Shown: positions 1 through 5,782, counted from the stretch's first letter. The stretch: 9,903 nucleotides of DNA from an uncultured Bacteroidales bacterium (GCA_937885465.1 CAKZZM010000118.1:1-9903), one strand, 5' to 3'. Numbers and translations are program-made. Notes: generated by a model from the sequence alone, not told the origin.

Positions 1-105
1 TTGACCAAAATATCAAGAAAACGAAGTTTTTTTTCGCCCAATTCGTTTAATTCGCTGACAAAATAAATAATAAGTTGTTGATTCTCTGATGTGGGAAACT
101 TTAGT
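1..105 (-). mobile_element. MITE-like element, left copy, truncated by the window edge
   Basis: These 105 bases are the reverse complement of 2337-2441 with a single mismatch (position 56 against 2386). The inner end is GTGGGAAACTTTAGT (91-105), the same 15-base terminus that bounds the complete copy at 2337-2501. The outer part lies left of the window, so the second terminus and any target duplication cannot be seen. The element has no coding capacity and would depend on a transposase in trans. It ends only 3 bases after the stop codon of the RelE-like toxin, so it replaces whatever terminator that operon may have had. Confidence 0.8.
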
Positions 106-108
106 CAA

Positions 109-450
109 TTATAACAATCCTATCTCCTTTAGTACGGCTTTCAGTGCTGACGGGTTGAAGTTGTCTGCTTGCTGCTTATCATAGATGAGAAGTAAATATA
201 TATCCATATTCTCCTCTTTTATTAGATAATTCAATGTAATGACACGTGCTCCTCCGGCTTTTCCTTTGCCTTTGGATGTAATCTGCATACGAACCTTGCG
301 CACCCCGTTTCCCAAATCGTCGCCTTGAAAAGGATTTTCCTTCAGAGACTCGACAAATTTCCGGTAATCGTTCTTAAAGGACGGATAGTGCTTTGTCAAT
401 CTTTTGGCTTCCTGATCAAAATAACTGGATGTCCTTATATCATAATTCAT
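109..450 (-). CDS. RelE/ParE-family toxin of a type II toxin-antitoxin module
   Basis: This 113-aa protein has the size and fold signature of RelE/ParE-superfamily toxins, most of which cut mRNA on the ribosome, while some target gyrase. An N-terminal helical part with many Lys and Arg (residues 8-40, FDQEAKRL to ESLKENPFQG) is followed by a basic segment SKGKGKAGGARVI (59-71) and a hydrophobic strand IYLLLIYDKQQADN (84-97). This pattern is common in a RelE-like group found in Bacteroidota and Proteobacteria. The start at 450 lies inside the end of the antitoxin gene (11-base overlap). It is preceded by GGAGG nine bases upstream, which supports coupled translation. Catalytic residues are poorly conserved in this group, so mRNA cleavage is inferred. 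The gene ends 3 bases before the left MITE-like copy. Confidence 0.85.
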   Translation of the reverse strand: MNYDIRTSSYFDQEAKRLTKHYPSFKNDYRKFVESLKENPFQGDDLGNGVRKVRMQITSKGKGKAGGARVITLNYLIKEENMDIYLLLIYDKQQADNFNPSALKAVLKEIGLL

Positions 451-685
451 TGAACAAGTCCTCCGCAGATTTCATTTGTATATTCCCGTTACGATAGTCT
501 TTCACTTCGTGTAAAGCACCTTTTAAATCACTCCACAATTGTGCGTCTACACTATTAGTTACTGCACGTTTACGGGTACGAACGGCCGGCACAGGTGTGA
601 TAGTGAACACACCCAACGACCGGATGTAGTCCATCGCTAATCTCGCCGAACGATTTCTTGGATTATAAGTTATTGTTGCTGTCAT
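440..685 (-). CDS. Antitoxin partner of the RelE/ParE-like toxin
   Basis: This 81-aa protein is encoded directly upstream of the toxin and overlaps it by 11 bases, the usual antitoxin-first order. I chose the ATG at 685 because AGGAGG lies five bases upstream and because the -7 promoter box and operator lie within the upstream in-frame extension, which therefore cannot all be translated. The N-terminal half (MTATITYNPRNRSARLAMDY) would form the strand and helix used for DNA binding. The C-terminal end (MKSAEDLFNEL) is the kind of short acidic-hydrophobic helix that wraps a RelE-fold toxin. I cannot assign it firmly to the RelB, Phd or another antitoxin family. It probably represses its own promoter at 726-756, together with the toxin. 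Confidence 0.75.
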   Translation of the reverse strand: MTATITYNPRNRSARLAMDYIRSLGVFTITPVPAVRTRKRAVTNSVDAQLWSDLKGALHEVKDYRNGNIQMKSAEDLFNEL

Positions 686-709
686 AATTGCCTCCTTTCT
701 GCTTGTTGT

Positions 710-729
710 TTTGCGTTTTGTAACGCAAA
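710..729 (-). promoter_or_regulatory. Operator palindrome of the RelE-like module
   Basis: TTTGCGTT (710-717) and AACGCAAA (722-729) form a perfect 8-base inverted repeat with a 4-base spacer. It overlaps the TTTG of the -7 box, the position expected for an antitoxin-toxin repressor that blocks RNA polymerase. Function is inferred from position and symmetry. Confidence 0.6.
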
Positions 730-756
730 GATACAATAAATTTTCGGAATATGCAA
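726..756 (-). promoter_or_regulatory. Promoter of the RelE-like toxin-antitoxin operon
   Basis: Read on the minus strand, TTG (756-754), 20 bases, then TATCTTTG (733-726) match the Bacteroidota consensus TTG-N19/20-TAnnTTTG. The start codon follows about 40 bases downstream with AGGAGG in front of it. Confidence 0.78.
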
Positions 757-825
757 GTTTTGGGAGCGAAAAGTGCGTTTTATGCGCATTATTGCGGTAA
801 TCCCACTATGTCAAAGACCGATTTT

Positions 826-878
826 AAGTGACCAAGTGACTAAGTACCAAGTACAAAGTGACCAAGTGACTAAGTACC
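826..878. repeat. Short tandem repeat, 30-base period
   Basis: A 30-base unit beginning AAGTGACCAAGTGACTAAG runs from 826 to 855, and its first 23 bases repeat at 856-878. The unit itself contains repeats of AAGTGAC/AAGTACC. The tract starts at the far end of promoter block copy 1. A related but differently phased tract sits at the same place beside copy 2. Confidence 0.8.
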
Positions 879-936
879 ATTTTATTCACGCCCTCGGCAC
901 TCCGTGCCACCCCCTCTAAAATAGAGGGGGGAGTTA

Positions 937-1102
937 AACCCAAAACGGTCATTAGACCATTTTGCGCTTACATGGCTTTCTTTTAGTCATCTTTTTTACC
1001 GCTTTTCAGTTACAATGGAACCCCATTGCGCCATCAAACCGGCAAAAAATCTAATCAAAAATAAAACCATAATCATCAAAACGCTAATGACCGTTTTGGG
1101 TT
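937..1102. mobile_element. 166-bp element with 19-bp terminal inverted repeats, possible MITE
   Basis: AACCCAAAACGGTCATTAG (937-955) is exactly the reverse complement of 1084-1102. The 128 bases between have no open frame of useful size. A hexamer GTTAAA occurs at both edges (933-938 and 1100-1105) and partly overlaps the arms, so a target duplication is possible but ambiguous. The sequence is unrelated to the other element in the window despite the similar length. A folded RNA or a nested repeat would also fit. Confidence 0.5.
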
Positions 1103-1232
1103 AAAGCAAGAACCAAGTACCATTTGGTCTTTGCCTCTGTTTTCAGTCTCGAAGCCCGACTGATTTTGTATTGTGTTTTGATGTTAGTTTATTTTGCGTT
1201 GGTTGATTTCTATATCGTTTGCAATAGTGCAA

Positions 1233-1269
1233 CAAAAAAGCGGTAAATCGCTTATTGGATTTACCGCTT
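1233..1269 (-). terminator. Rho-independent terminator of the YafQ-like operon
   Basis: On the minus strand an 11-base stem AAGCGGTAAAT / ATTTACCGCTT (1269-1259 with 1248-1238, loop of 10) runs straight into a T tract. It lies about 25 bases past the toxin stop codon, so the YafQ-like module is probably a separate transcript from the downstream RelE-like module. Confidence 0.85.
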
Positions 1270-1292
1270 GAATAAAATTAGTCTGTACATGA

Positions 1293-1589
1293 CTATACGC
1301 GATGTTTAGGTCTTTTTAAGAATAACTCAGTATGCGTTCCTGTATTGGTCATCGTCAGTATAAGCCGATTGTCATCTTTACGCCAGACTAACAGCCAGTC
1401 TTCCTCCATATGACACTCCCAATAACCGGCGAACAAACCGGTTAATTGGTGTGGTCGATATTCCGGAGGCAACGTTCCTGTCTCTGCCAACAGATTCGCA
1501 GTCTCTCGGAAGATTTCCACGTCTCGTCCCTGACGGATACAGCGTCTGAGACTTGCGTCAAACTCACGCGTAGTTCGAATGATATACAT
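1293..1589 (-). CDS. YafQ-family mRNA interferase toxin
   Basis: This 98-aa protein matches the YafQ branch of the RelE superfamily, ribosome-dependent endoribonucleases that cut mRNA in frame at codons. The residues known to matter in E. coli YafQ have clear counterparts: His47 (RPHQLTG), His60 with Asp64 and Trp65 (ECHMEEDWLLVW), and His86 with Phe90 (TNTGTHTELF). The toxin therefore looks intact and active. Its ATG shares one base with the antitoxin stop (TGATG at 1591-1587) and has no good ribosome-binding site of its own, so translation should depend on reinitiation after the antitoxin. That keeps toxin below antitoxin. A strong terminator follows. I give no gene symbol because the partner antitoxin is not clearly DinJ. 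Confidence 0.92.
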   Translation of the reverse strand: MYIIRTTREFDASLRRCIRQGRDVEIFRETANLLAETGTLPPEYRPHQLTGLFAGYWECHMEEDWLLVWRKDDNRLILTMTNTGTHTELFLKRPKHRV

Positions 1590-1792
1590 CAGAGGATGGC
1601 TTTTAACATTTCGTCCACGGAAGCAAATGTCCTTACGCGACCGGCTTCTATATCCTCCATTGCTCTTTCCATCGAACTCTTGCGCTCCACTTTAACGCCC
1701 AACTCTTTAGCCAAGGAACGGAAACGTCTTGTCTCTCCTTTGGGAACAAGCACCGTCATTCGGCTATAAGGTACTGTCATTGTTGCTTGCAT
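1589..1792 (-). CDS. Antitoxin partner of the YafQ-like toxin
   Basis: This 67-aa protein is encoded directly upstream of the toxin and overlaps it by one base. The ATG at 1792 was chosen because AGGAGG lies five bases upstream and the promoter lies inside the longer in-frame extension. The N-terminus (MQATMTVPYSRMTVLVPKGE) is a likely beta strand. The middle is helical and basic. The C-terminus (EDIEAGRVRTFASVDEMLKA) resembles the toxin-wrapping tail of RelB-like antitoxins in Bacteroidales. Apart from its first few residues (MxAT), it shows no similarity to the other antitoxin in the window, although both use the same promoter block. Family assignment beyond 'RelE-type antitoxin' is uncertain. 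Confidence 0.82.
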   Translation of the reverse strand: MQATMTVPYSRMTVLVPKGETRRFRSLAKELGVKVERKSSMERAMEDIEAGRVRTFASVDEMLKAIL

Positions 1793-1816
1793 ATCTGCCT
1801 CCTTTCTGCTTGTTGT

Positions 1817-1836
1817 TTTGCGTTTTGTGACGCAAA
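1817..1836 (-). promoter_or_regulatory. Operator palindrome of the YafQ-like module
   Basis: TTTGCGTT (1817-1824) and GACGCAAA (1829-1836) form the same inverted repeat as at 710-729 but with one mismatch, again overlapping the -7 box. The near identity suggests that the repressor of one module could bind the other. Confidence 0.55.
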
Positions 1837-1863
1837 GGTACAATAAATTTTCGGAATATGCAA
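1833..1863 (-). promoter_or_regulatory. Promoter of the YafQ-like toxin-antitoxin operon
   Basis: On the minus strand, TTG (1863-1861), 20 bases, then TACCTTTG (1840-1833) match TTG-N19/20-TAnnTTTG. Spacing to the start codon is the same as in the other module. Confidence 0.78.
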
Positions 1864-1933
1864 GTTTTGGGAACGAAAAGTGCGTTTTATGCGCATTTTT
1901 GCGGTAAATCCAATATGTCAAAGACCGATTTTA

Positions 1934-1990
1934 AGTGACTAAGTACAATGTACAAAGTGACTAAGTACAATGTACAAAGTGACTAAGTAC
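1934..1990. repeat. Short tandem repeat, 22-base period
   Basis: Two identical 22-base units starting AGTGACTAAGTACAATGTAC occupy 1934-1955 and 1956-1977, followed by 13 bases of a third unit. The tract abuts the outer end of promoter block copy 2 and shares its core AGTGACTAAGTAC with the tract at 826-878. There are no spacers between units, so it is not a CRISPR array. Confidence 0.85.
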
Positions 1991-2336
1991 CAAGCGGTAC
2001 ATCATGAAATAATCAGCATGCGCAACTCCTGCGTTGGTGCTAATCAGTGTGGAAAAATTGACAAATTTTGTGAATTAAGTGTCAAAAATTACACTGCCGA
2101 CTTTATACGAGAGATATGTGCAGTGGGGAGCGTCTGAGGACGTGCAGGCTTGAAATTTTGTTATATGGAAGGCTCTCCGCGTGGGTGAGGGTGTAAAAAT
2201 TGGCGTTTTTTGTGGTTGATTTGTGAAAAGTGACTCCCGCGTGCGGGCGATAGTTGCGTAGTTTGCGGAAAAAAACTAATTTTGTATTAAGATAGACAAT
2301 GAACGAAGTACGAGGGAGGGGAAACTTTTATAACTA
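1940..2336. other. Intergenic region upstream of the surface-protein gene
   Basis: No convincing gene is present. Besides the end of the tandem repeat, it contains a TTGACA / TGTCAA inverted repeat (2058-2063 and 2080-2085), a GC-richer stretch from about 2095 to 2260 with a small CCCGC/GCGGG hairpin (2236-2247), and the rightward promoter at 2254-2284. A small RNA in the GC-richer part cannot be excluded, but nothing specific shows one. Confidence 0.5.
2254..2284 (+). promoter_or_regulatory. Promoter reading towards the large surface-protein gene
   Basis: TTG (2254-2256), 20 bases, TAATTTTG (2277-2284) match the Bacteroidota consensus. Transcription would begin near 2290, giving a leader of about 330 bases that runs through the MITE-like element before the ATG at 2621. 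Confidence 0.6.
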
Positions 2337-2501
2337 ACTAAAGTTTCCCACATCAGAGAATCAACAACTTATTATTTATTTTGTCGGCGAATTAAACGAA
2401 TTGGGCGAAAAAAAACTTCGTTTTCTTGATATTTTGGTCAAAAATTATCCAAAATTATCCAAAAATTAAAATTTTTGGCTAAGTAAGTGGGAAACTTTAG
2501 T
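2337..2501 (+). mobile_element. MITE-like element, complete right copy (165 bp)
   Basis: The element is bounded by ACTAAAGTTTCCCAC (2337-2351) and its exact reverse complement GTGGGAAACTTTAGT (2487-2501). The direct repeat TAACTAA occurs at 2331-2337 and 2501-2507 and overlaps each terminus by one base, which looks like a target-site duplication. The interior is AT-rich, includes a tandem AAAATTATCC (2441-2460) and encodes nothing. Bases 2337-2441 match the inverted copy at 1-105 at 104 of 105 positions. Non-autonomous elements of this form are mobilised by a related transposase elsewhere; which IS family is involved cannot be told here. Confidence 0.8.
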
Positions 2502-2620
2502 AACTAAAACTTATTATGTTCTACAGATAAGGCAGATGATCTACGGATGTAAGCATATTTCAGGTATGTCAATCCGCAGAGTAGTCTGAATAATCGATTA
2601 AACTCTAAAATTCAATAATT
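2502..2620 (+). promoter_or_regulatory. Leader of the surface-protein gene downstream of the element
   Basis: These 119 bases lie between the mobile element and the ATG. CGGAT (2553-2557 region) and ATCCG (2572-2576 region), with CTAC/GTAG outside them, can pair into an imperfect hairpin. There is no Shine-Dalgarno site; the start is preceded by an A/T-rich stretch, as is usual in this phylum. No second consensus promoter is visible, so expression probably depends on reading through the element. Confidence 0.35.
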
Positions 2621-5587
2621 ATGAAAAATTTTCGCGTACAGTTGTTATCGCTGATGTGCCTGTTCAGTATGTGTATGTCGGCGGGTGAAGCACAGAATGT
2701 GCTGACTCGGACTCGTGAGGCGAGTAGTGTTATCATGCCTGCAGAGGCGAGGAGTGTAATGAAGTCGAAGCACAGTTCACCGGAGAGTGTGCGGCTTGAA
2801 CAAATGGCTTCACGCAAACTTAGTAAATTTGATGCAAAGGTCTTGCAGCAGAGTGCTTTGTCGAAGAAGTCGGCAGGTTCATTGCGTGAGCGTTTTAGTG
2901 GCGCAGAGAGAAGGCAGGTTCGCCGAACGCATAATGTTGTTGCAGGGACGAATAGTATCACTATCAATCAAGTTGCTTATTATTATTTTTCTTCAAGTTT
3001 GGATGTGTATTATCAGTTGATATCCGAAGAGTCAGGTATGTTTTTCACCGTGGACATATTCCTTCCCGAAGGGCAGGAGGATGTTACTCTTGGTCAAACA
3101 TATACCTTAGCGGATATGGATACTACATATACCAATATATATGAGTATGATGAAGATAGCAACGAATACCAAGTGGTAGCGACGCCTATTGCAGCCACTT
3201 TTGTTAAGAATATAAGTGAAGAAACGGGTTTAGAGTCGGTAACATCGACTATGGTTACGGCGAGCGGCGATGTGTATATCCTTATGTATAGTGAGAGTTA
3301 TCCTGATGCGACGCGCACTGAAGATATCGTGATGAGTTGCGATTTATATGACGTTACGCTGACGAGTGGCTTTTGGAGAATGGCAAACTTTAATTCAGAC
3401 GAGAGCCGATTTGTAGCACTTACGGGTATTGCGCAGGCGTTAGCAGGAACATATACTTTGAAAGACAGTTTGTTCAATAATAATGATTACACATTCGTAG
3501 CAGAGAGTGATGGTGAAGGCGGATATAGGTTCTATGATGTGGTGAGAGCGAATGTGATGATATCAGATCAGACCGATGGTGTAGTTACTATCACCGGTAC
3601 TCTGCTTTGTCAGAATGTAGATGATGAGACCGATGTGCCTGAATACTCGATCACTATTTCTGCCAAAACATTCACTAATTGCGCAACCGTCAATGCGGCA
3701 CCGGCGAACACATATATTCGTTTGAAAGATGTGACGGTTGTGTTTGCCAAGGGAGGCAATATATTTGTAACGGATGATGTTGCTACAACACATATCTATA
3801 GCACGAGTTACCAGACCGTTCTCAATGCCGGTGACACGATAGCAGAGGTGGAGGGTATCACCCAACTCTATTACACTCTTCCCGAGTTGATCCCGTCAAC
3901 CGGTGTTTCCGACTTGCAGATAACGAGTGGTGATGCGCCTGAGATACCTGATGCTACTGCTGCTCCGACGAGTGCTGATGTAAATAAGGTGATGATGTTC
4001 CGCAATGTAGATATGGGTAGTCAGCAGTTTACTACCACGCGTGCAAACAGAACGGGCACCTTTATGGGCGAGCAAGTCGCTTTCCGCAATAATTGGCAGG
4101 AAGCATTTACTTTTGAGCAGGGCAAACTATATGATATGCTCGGTTGCGTGGCATTATATAATGGTGCAGTACAGGTATATGTCACTAATTTCGCGGAGTC
4201 GCCTTCTGTCGTTCCCGAATATACCGATTCCGTTGAGATGCTCGTTGAAAGAGCAGAGTTGATAGATGTGATTTCGATTTTTGGCGCATATCAGATACGC
4301 GGTTGGGAAACAACGACTCATAATTATGTGAGTGTTGCGGTGTATGCATCTGAGATAGCGGGTACATTTACCAATTCGGACATGTACAACGGTTATAACC
4401 AAGTAAATGCCTATAATACCGATTCGGGTAAGTATGTAACATACGATACGGACTATCTTATTGAGGCAATAACGGTGCAGACCGAGGTAGGATACAGAAT
4501 GGATGCGAGGTTCATTGCCAACGGCGTGTTATATAAGGTAACCTTCGATTATGATGAGACTGTTCGTGCCCGCATGGACAACGATAGATGGGGAGAGGAT
4601 GCGACGCAGAGTTATACTGACAATGATGTTATAACTATGGAAATAGACTATTTAGAGTCTTATGGCTATATTGATGTTTCTATGGTAGCGAGTGACACTT
4701 ATAAGGCTGTTTTGCGTTTCTATCCGTCAGCGTATGATAATGTAACCATATTGCCTGTCGGTACATATCTGATTGATGATAGCGGTGCCGCAGGTACGGT
4801 TGGGGCATGCCCAAGCAGTGATGGTACTATCTATCCGAGTTATTTCGTAAATATCTATTACAGCGCAGATGACGATACGTATTACTTCAACAAAGCGTGG
4901 TGCATAGTTAGTGGCACTGTGACTGTAAGTTATGTAAACGGTATGCTGAGTATTGTTGTAGATGCATACAACACTTGGGACAGACATATCGTTATCACCT
5001 ATATGGGTGATCCGTCGCTTTACACAATCAAGCATACCCTGTCGCTTTCGGCGGCTGACGCAACGATGGGTTATTGCCGCGGTGCCGGCGAATATTCGCA
5101 GGGGGCAGATGTTACTTTCGAGGCTGTTCCGTATGATGGGTATGTGTTTACCCACTGGAGCGATGGCAGTCTTGATATGGAGCGTACGGTTACCATGAAT
5201 GAGGATATTGAGTTAGTGGCGTATTTCGGTGAGGTTATTTCTTCAAACGATGCCGATGCCTCTCTTCGTTCGCTCCTCGTTCAGCAACAGCCTAACGGTG
5301 CTTTGCCGCTCGTGGTAGCGGTGCCGTCCAATCCGGATGCATTGGTAGAAGTGCTGCAAGCCAATGAGGTAACGATGAGTGCTGAGATAACAGTATATGC
5401 GGCAGATGGCGAAACAGTCAGGACGCTGGTCGTATATTTCGAGCGTAGCGATGTTGCCGTAGGTGTTTGGAATATTGCGGGGGTGGGCAGCCAAGGTTTG
5501 TATGATGTCCTCGGTCGCCCCGCTCAGCCTAATATGCAGCATCAGGTTGTTGTAGGTAAGGGAGTAAAAACGATGCAAGTGAGATAG
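2621..5587 (+). CDS. Large exported beta-rich surface protein with T9SS-like C-terminus
   Basis: This 988-aa protein starts with a classical signal peptide (basic MKNFR, hydrophobic core, likely cleavage after residue 25 at GEA-QN). A basic, low-complexity region follows (26-105). Four beta-rich units of about 110-130 aa can be proposed (about 106-245, 246-355, 540-660 and 665-800). They share a GTY/GTF turn and alternating Tyr/Val/Thr strands, though the similarity is weak. Between them, 360-525 looks like two OB-fold-like units (YIRLKDV, NIFVTDD, AGDTIAEVEG). Residues about 805-872 fit a bacterial InlB-type repeat (GADVTFEAVPYDGYVFTHWS). The last 60-70 residues (GLYDVLGRP to GVKTMQVR) resemble a type A sorting domain of the type IX secretion system. 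Cell-surface or secreted location is inferred; substrate or ligand is unknown. It is transcribed alone and ends at a terminator. Confidence 0.85.
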   Translation: MKNFRVQLLSLMCLFSMCMSAGEAQNVLTRTREASSVIMPAEARSVMKSKHSSPESVRLEQMASRKLSKFDAKVLQQSALSKKSAGSLRERFSGAERRQVRRTHNVVAGTNSITINQVAYYYFSSSLDVYYQLISEESGMFFTVDIFLPEGQEDVTLGQTYTLADMDTTYTNIYEYDEDSNEYQVVATPIAATFVKNISEETGLESVTSTMVTASGDVYILMYSESYPDATRTEDIVMSCDLYDVTLTSGFWRMANFNSDESRFVALTGIAQALAGTYTLKDSLFNNNDYTFVAESDGEGGYRFYDVVRANVMISDQTDGVVTITGTLLCQNVDDETDVPEYSITISAKTFTNCATVNAAPANTYIRLKDVTVVFAKGGNIFVTDDVATTHIYSTSYQTVLNAGDTIAEVEGITQLYYTLPELIPSTGVSDLQITSGDAPEIPDATAAPTSADVNKVMMFRNVDMGSQQFTTTRANRTGTFMGEQVAFRNNWQEAFTFEQGKLYDMLGCVALYNGAVQVYVTNFAESPSVVPEYTDSVEMLVERAELIDVISIFGAYQIRGWETTTHNYVSVAVYASEIAGTFTNSDMYNGYNQVNAYNTDSGKYVTYDTDYLIEAITVQTEVGYRMDARFIANGVLYKVTFDYDETVRARMDNDRWGEDATQSYTDNDVITMEIDYLESYGYIDVSMVASDTYKAVLRFYPSAYDNVTILPVGTYLIDDSGAAGTVGACPSSDGTIYPSYFVNIYYSADDDTYYFNKAWCIVSGTVTVSYVNGMLSIVVDAYNTWDRHIVITYMGDPSLYTIKHTLSLSAADATMGYCRGAGEYSQGADVTFEAVPYDGYVFTHWSDGSLDMERTVTMNEDIELVAYFGEVISSNDADASLRSLLVQQQPNGALPLVVAVPSNPDALVEVLQANEVTMSAEITVYAADGETVRTLVVYFERSDVAVGVWNIAGVGSQGLYDVLGRPAQPNMQHQVVVGKGVKTMQVR

Positions 5588-5627
5588 GTGCGGACTGAAG
5601 CGATAGTTAGTTGAAAATCGTGTGAAT

Positions 5628-5667
5628 GCCCACTTTTGTTGCAAGGTCAGCAAAAGTGGGCTTTTTC
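5628..5667 (+). terminator. Rho-independent terminator of the surface-protein gene
   Basis: An 11-base stem GCCCACTTTTG / CAAAAGTGGGC (5628-5638 and 5651-5661) with a 12-base loop is followed by TTTTTC. It lies about 40 bases after the stop codon. Confidence 0.88.
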
Positions 5668-5752
5668 TTGTTGTAATGATTGGAATGAGGCTTGCTTTTC
5701 ATAGAATATAGAGATAAAAAAATAAAAAATAAATTTTTTTAGGGTAAAATTA

Positions 5753-5782
5753 TTGTTGTATCAGATATTTTTAGTAACTTTG
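5753..5782 (+). promoter_or_regulatory. Promoter of tRNA-Ser
   Basis: TTG (5753-5755), 19 bases, TAACTTTG (5775-5782) fit the Bacteroidota consensus, about 30 bases before the tRNA. Transcription may continue into exbB, because no independent consensus promoter is seen between the tRNA and exbB. Confidence 0.75.

Larger units (their letters stand above)
690..832 (-). repeat. 143-bp promoter-operator-leader block, copy 1
   Basis: This block aligns without gaps to 1797-1939 (offset 1107) with 7 mismatches in 143 bases (95%). It holds the ribosome-binding site, an operator palindrome, the -7 and -33 boxes, upstream sequence with a TGCG-N7-CGCA inverted repeat (around 773-787), and the first bases of a tandem repeat. 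Similarity stops at the antitoxin start codon, so the block is purely regulatory and is shared by two unrelated coding cassettes. Confidence 0.93.
833..1292. other. Intergenic region between the two toxin-antitoxin modules
   Basis: I see no gene here. The region holds the rest of the short tandem repeat, a perfect 9-bp hairpin at 910-930 (CCCCCTCTA / TAGAGGGGG, loop AAA) with no T tract on either side, a 166-bp inverted-repeat element (937-1102), about 130 bases without clear features, and the terminator of the YafQ-like operon (1233-1269). Confidence 0.7.
1797..1939 (-). repeat. 143-bp promoter-operator-leader block, copy 2
   Basis: This is the direct-repeat partner of 690-832 (136/143 identical, no gaps). 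Differences include one operator base, one -7 spacer base and a cluster of three around 1908-1914. Identity ends just before the start codon on one side and within the short tandem repeats on the other. Recombination between the two copies would delete exactly one module with its terminator (1107 bp). Confidence 0.93.

Noticed and set aside
686..736. Longer start for the RelE-module antitoxin, giving 17 extra residues
   Set aside because: The extension contains the -7 box and the operator, and the strong AGGAGG stands before the later ATG. The same translated extension appears before the other antitoxin only because the promoter block is duplicated.
910..930. Terminator at the perfect 9-bp GC-rich hairpin
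   Set aside because: No T tract follows it on either strand and no gene ends next to it; it looks like a dispersed intergenic hairpin.
1793..1921. Longer start for the YafQ-module antitoxin, giving 43 extra residues
   Set aside because: It would require translation of the promoter region upstream of the transcription start; the ATG at 1792 has a well-placed ribosome-binding site.
1934..1990. CRISPR array
   Set aside because: Units are directly adjacent with no unique spacers, there are only two full copies, and no cas genes are present.
690..1990. Integron-type cassette array
   Set aside because: No attC-like long imperfect palindrome lies between the modules, no integrase is seen, and the shared sequence is a promoter rather than a recombination site.
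2448..2460. Outward promoter within the MITE-like element (TAATTTTG on the minus strand at 2457-2450)
   Set aside because: There is no TTG at the required distance, and the stretch is too AT-rich for the match to mean much.
2621..2700. Lipoprotein signal for the surface protein (Cys13 or Cys18)
   Set aside because: Neither Cys is preceded by the small residues of a lipobox; a signal peptidase I site after residue 25 fits better.
4727..5155. 142-residue open frame on the minus strand inside the surface-protein gene
   Set aside because: It is antisense to a clear coding region, rich in Cys, His and Ile in the manner of a shadow frame, and has no ribosome-binding site or promoter.
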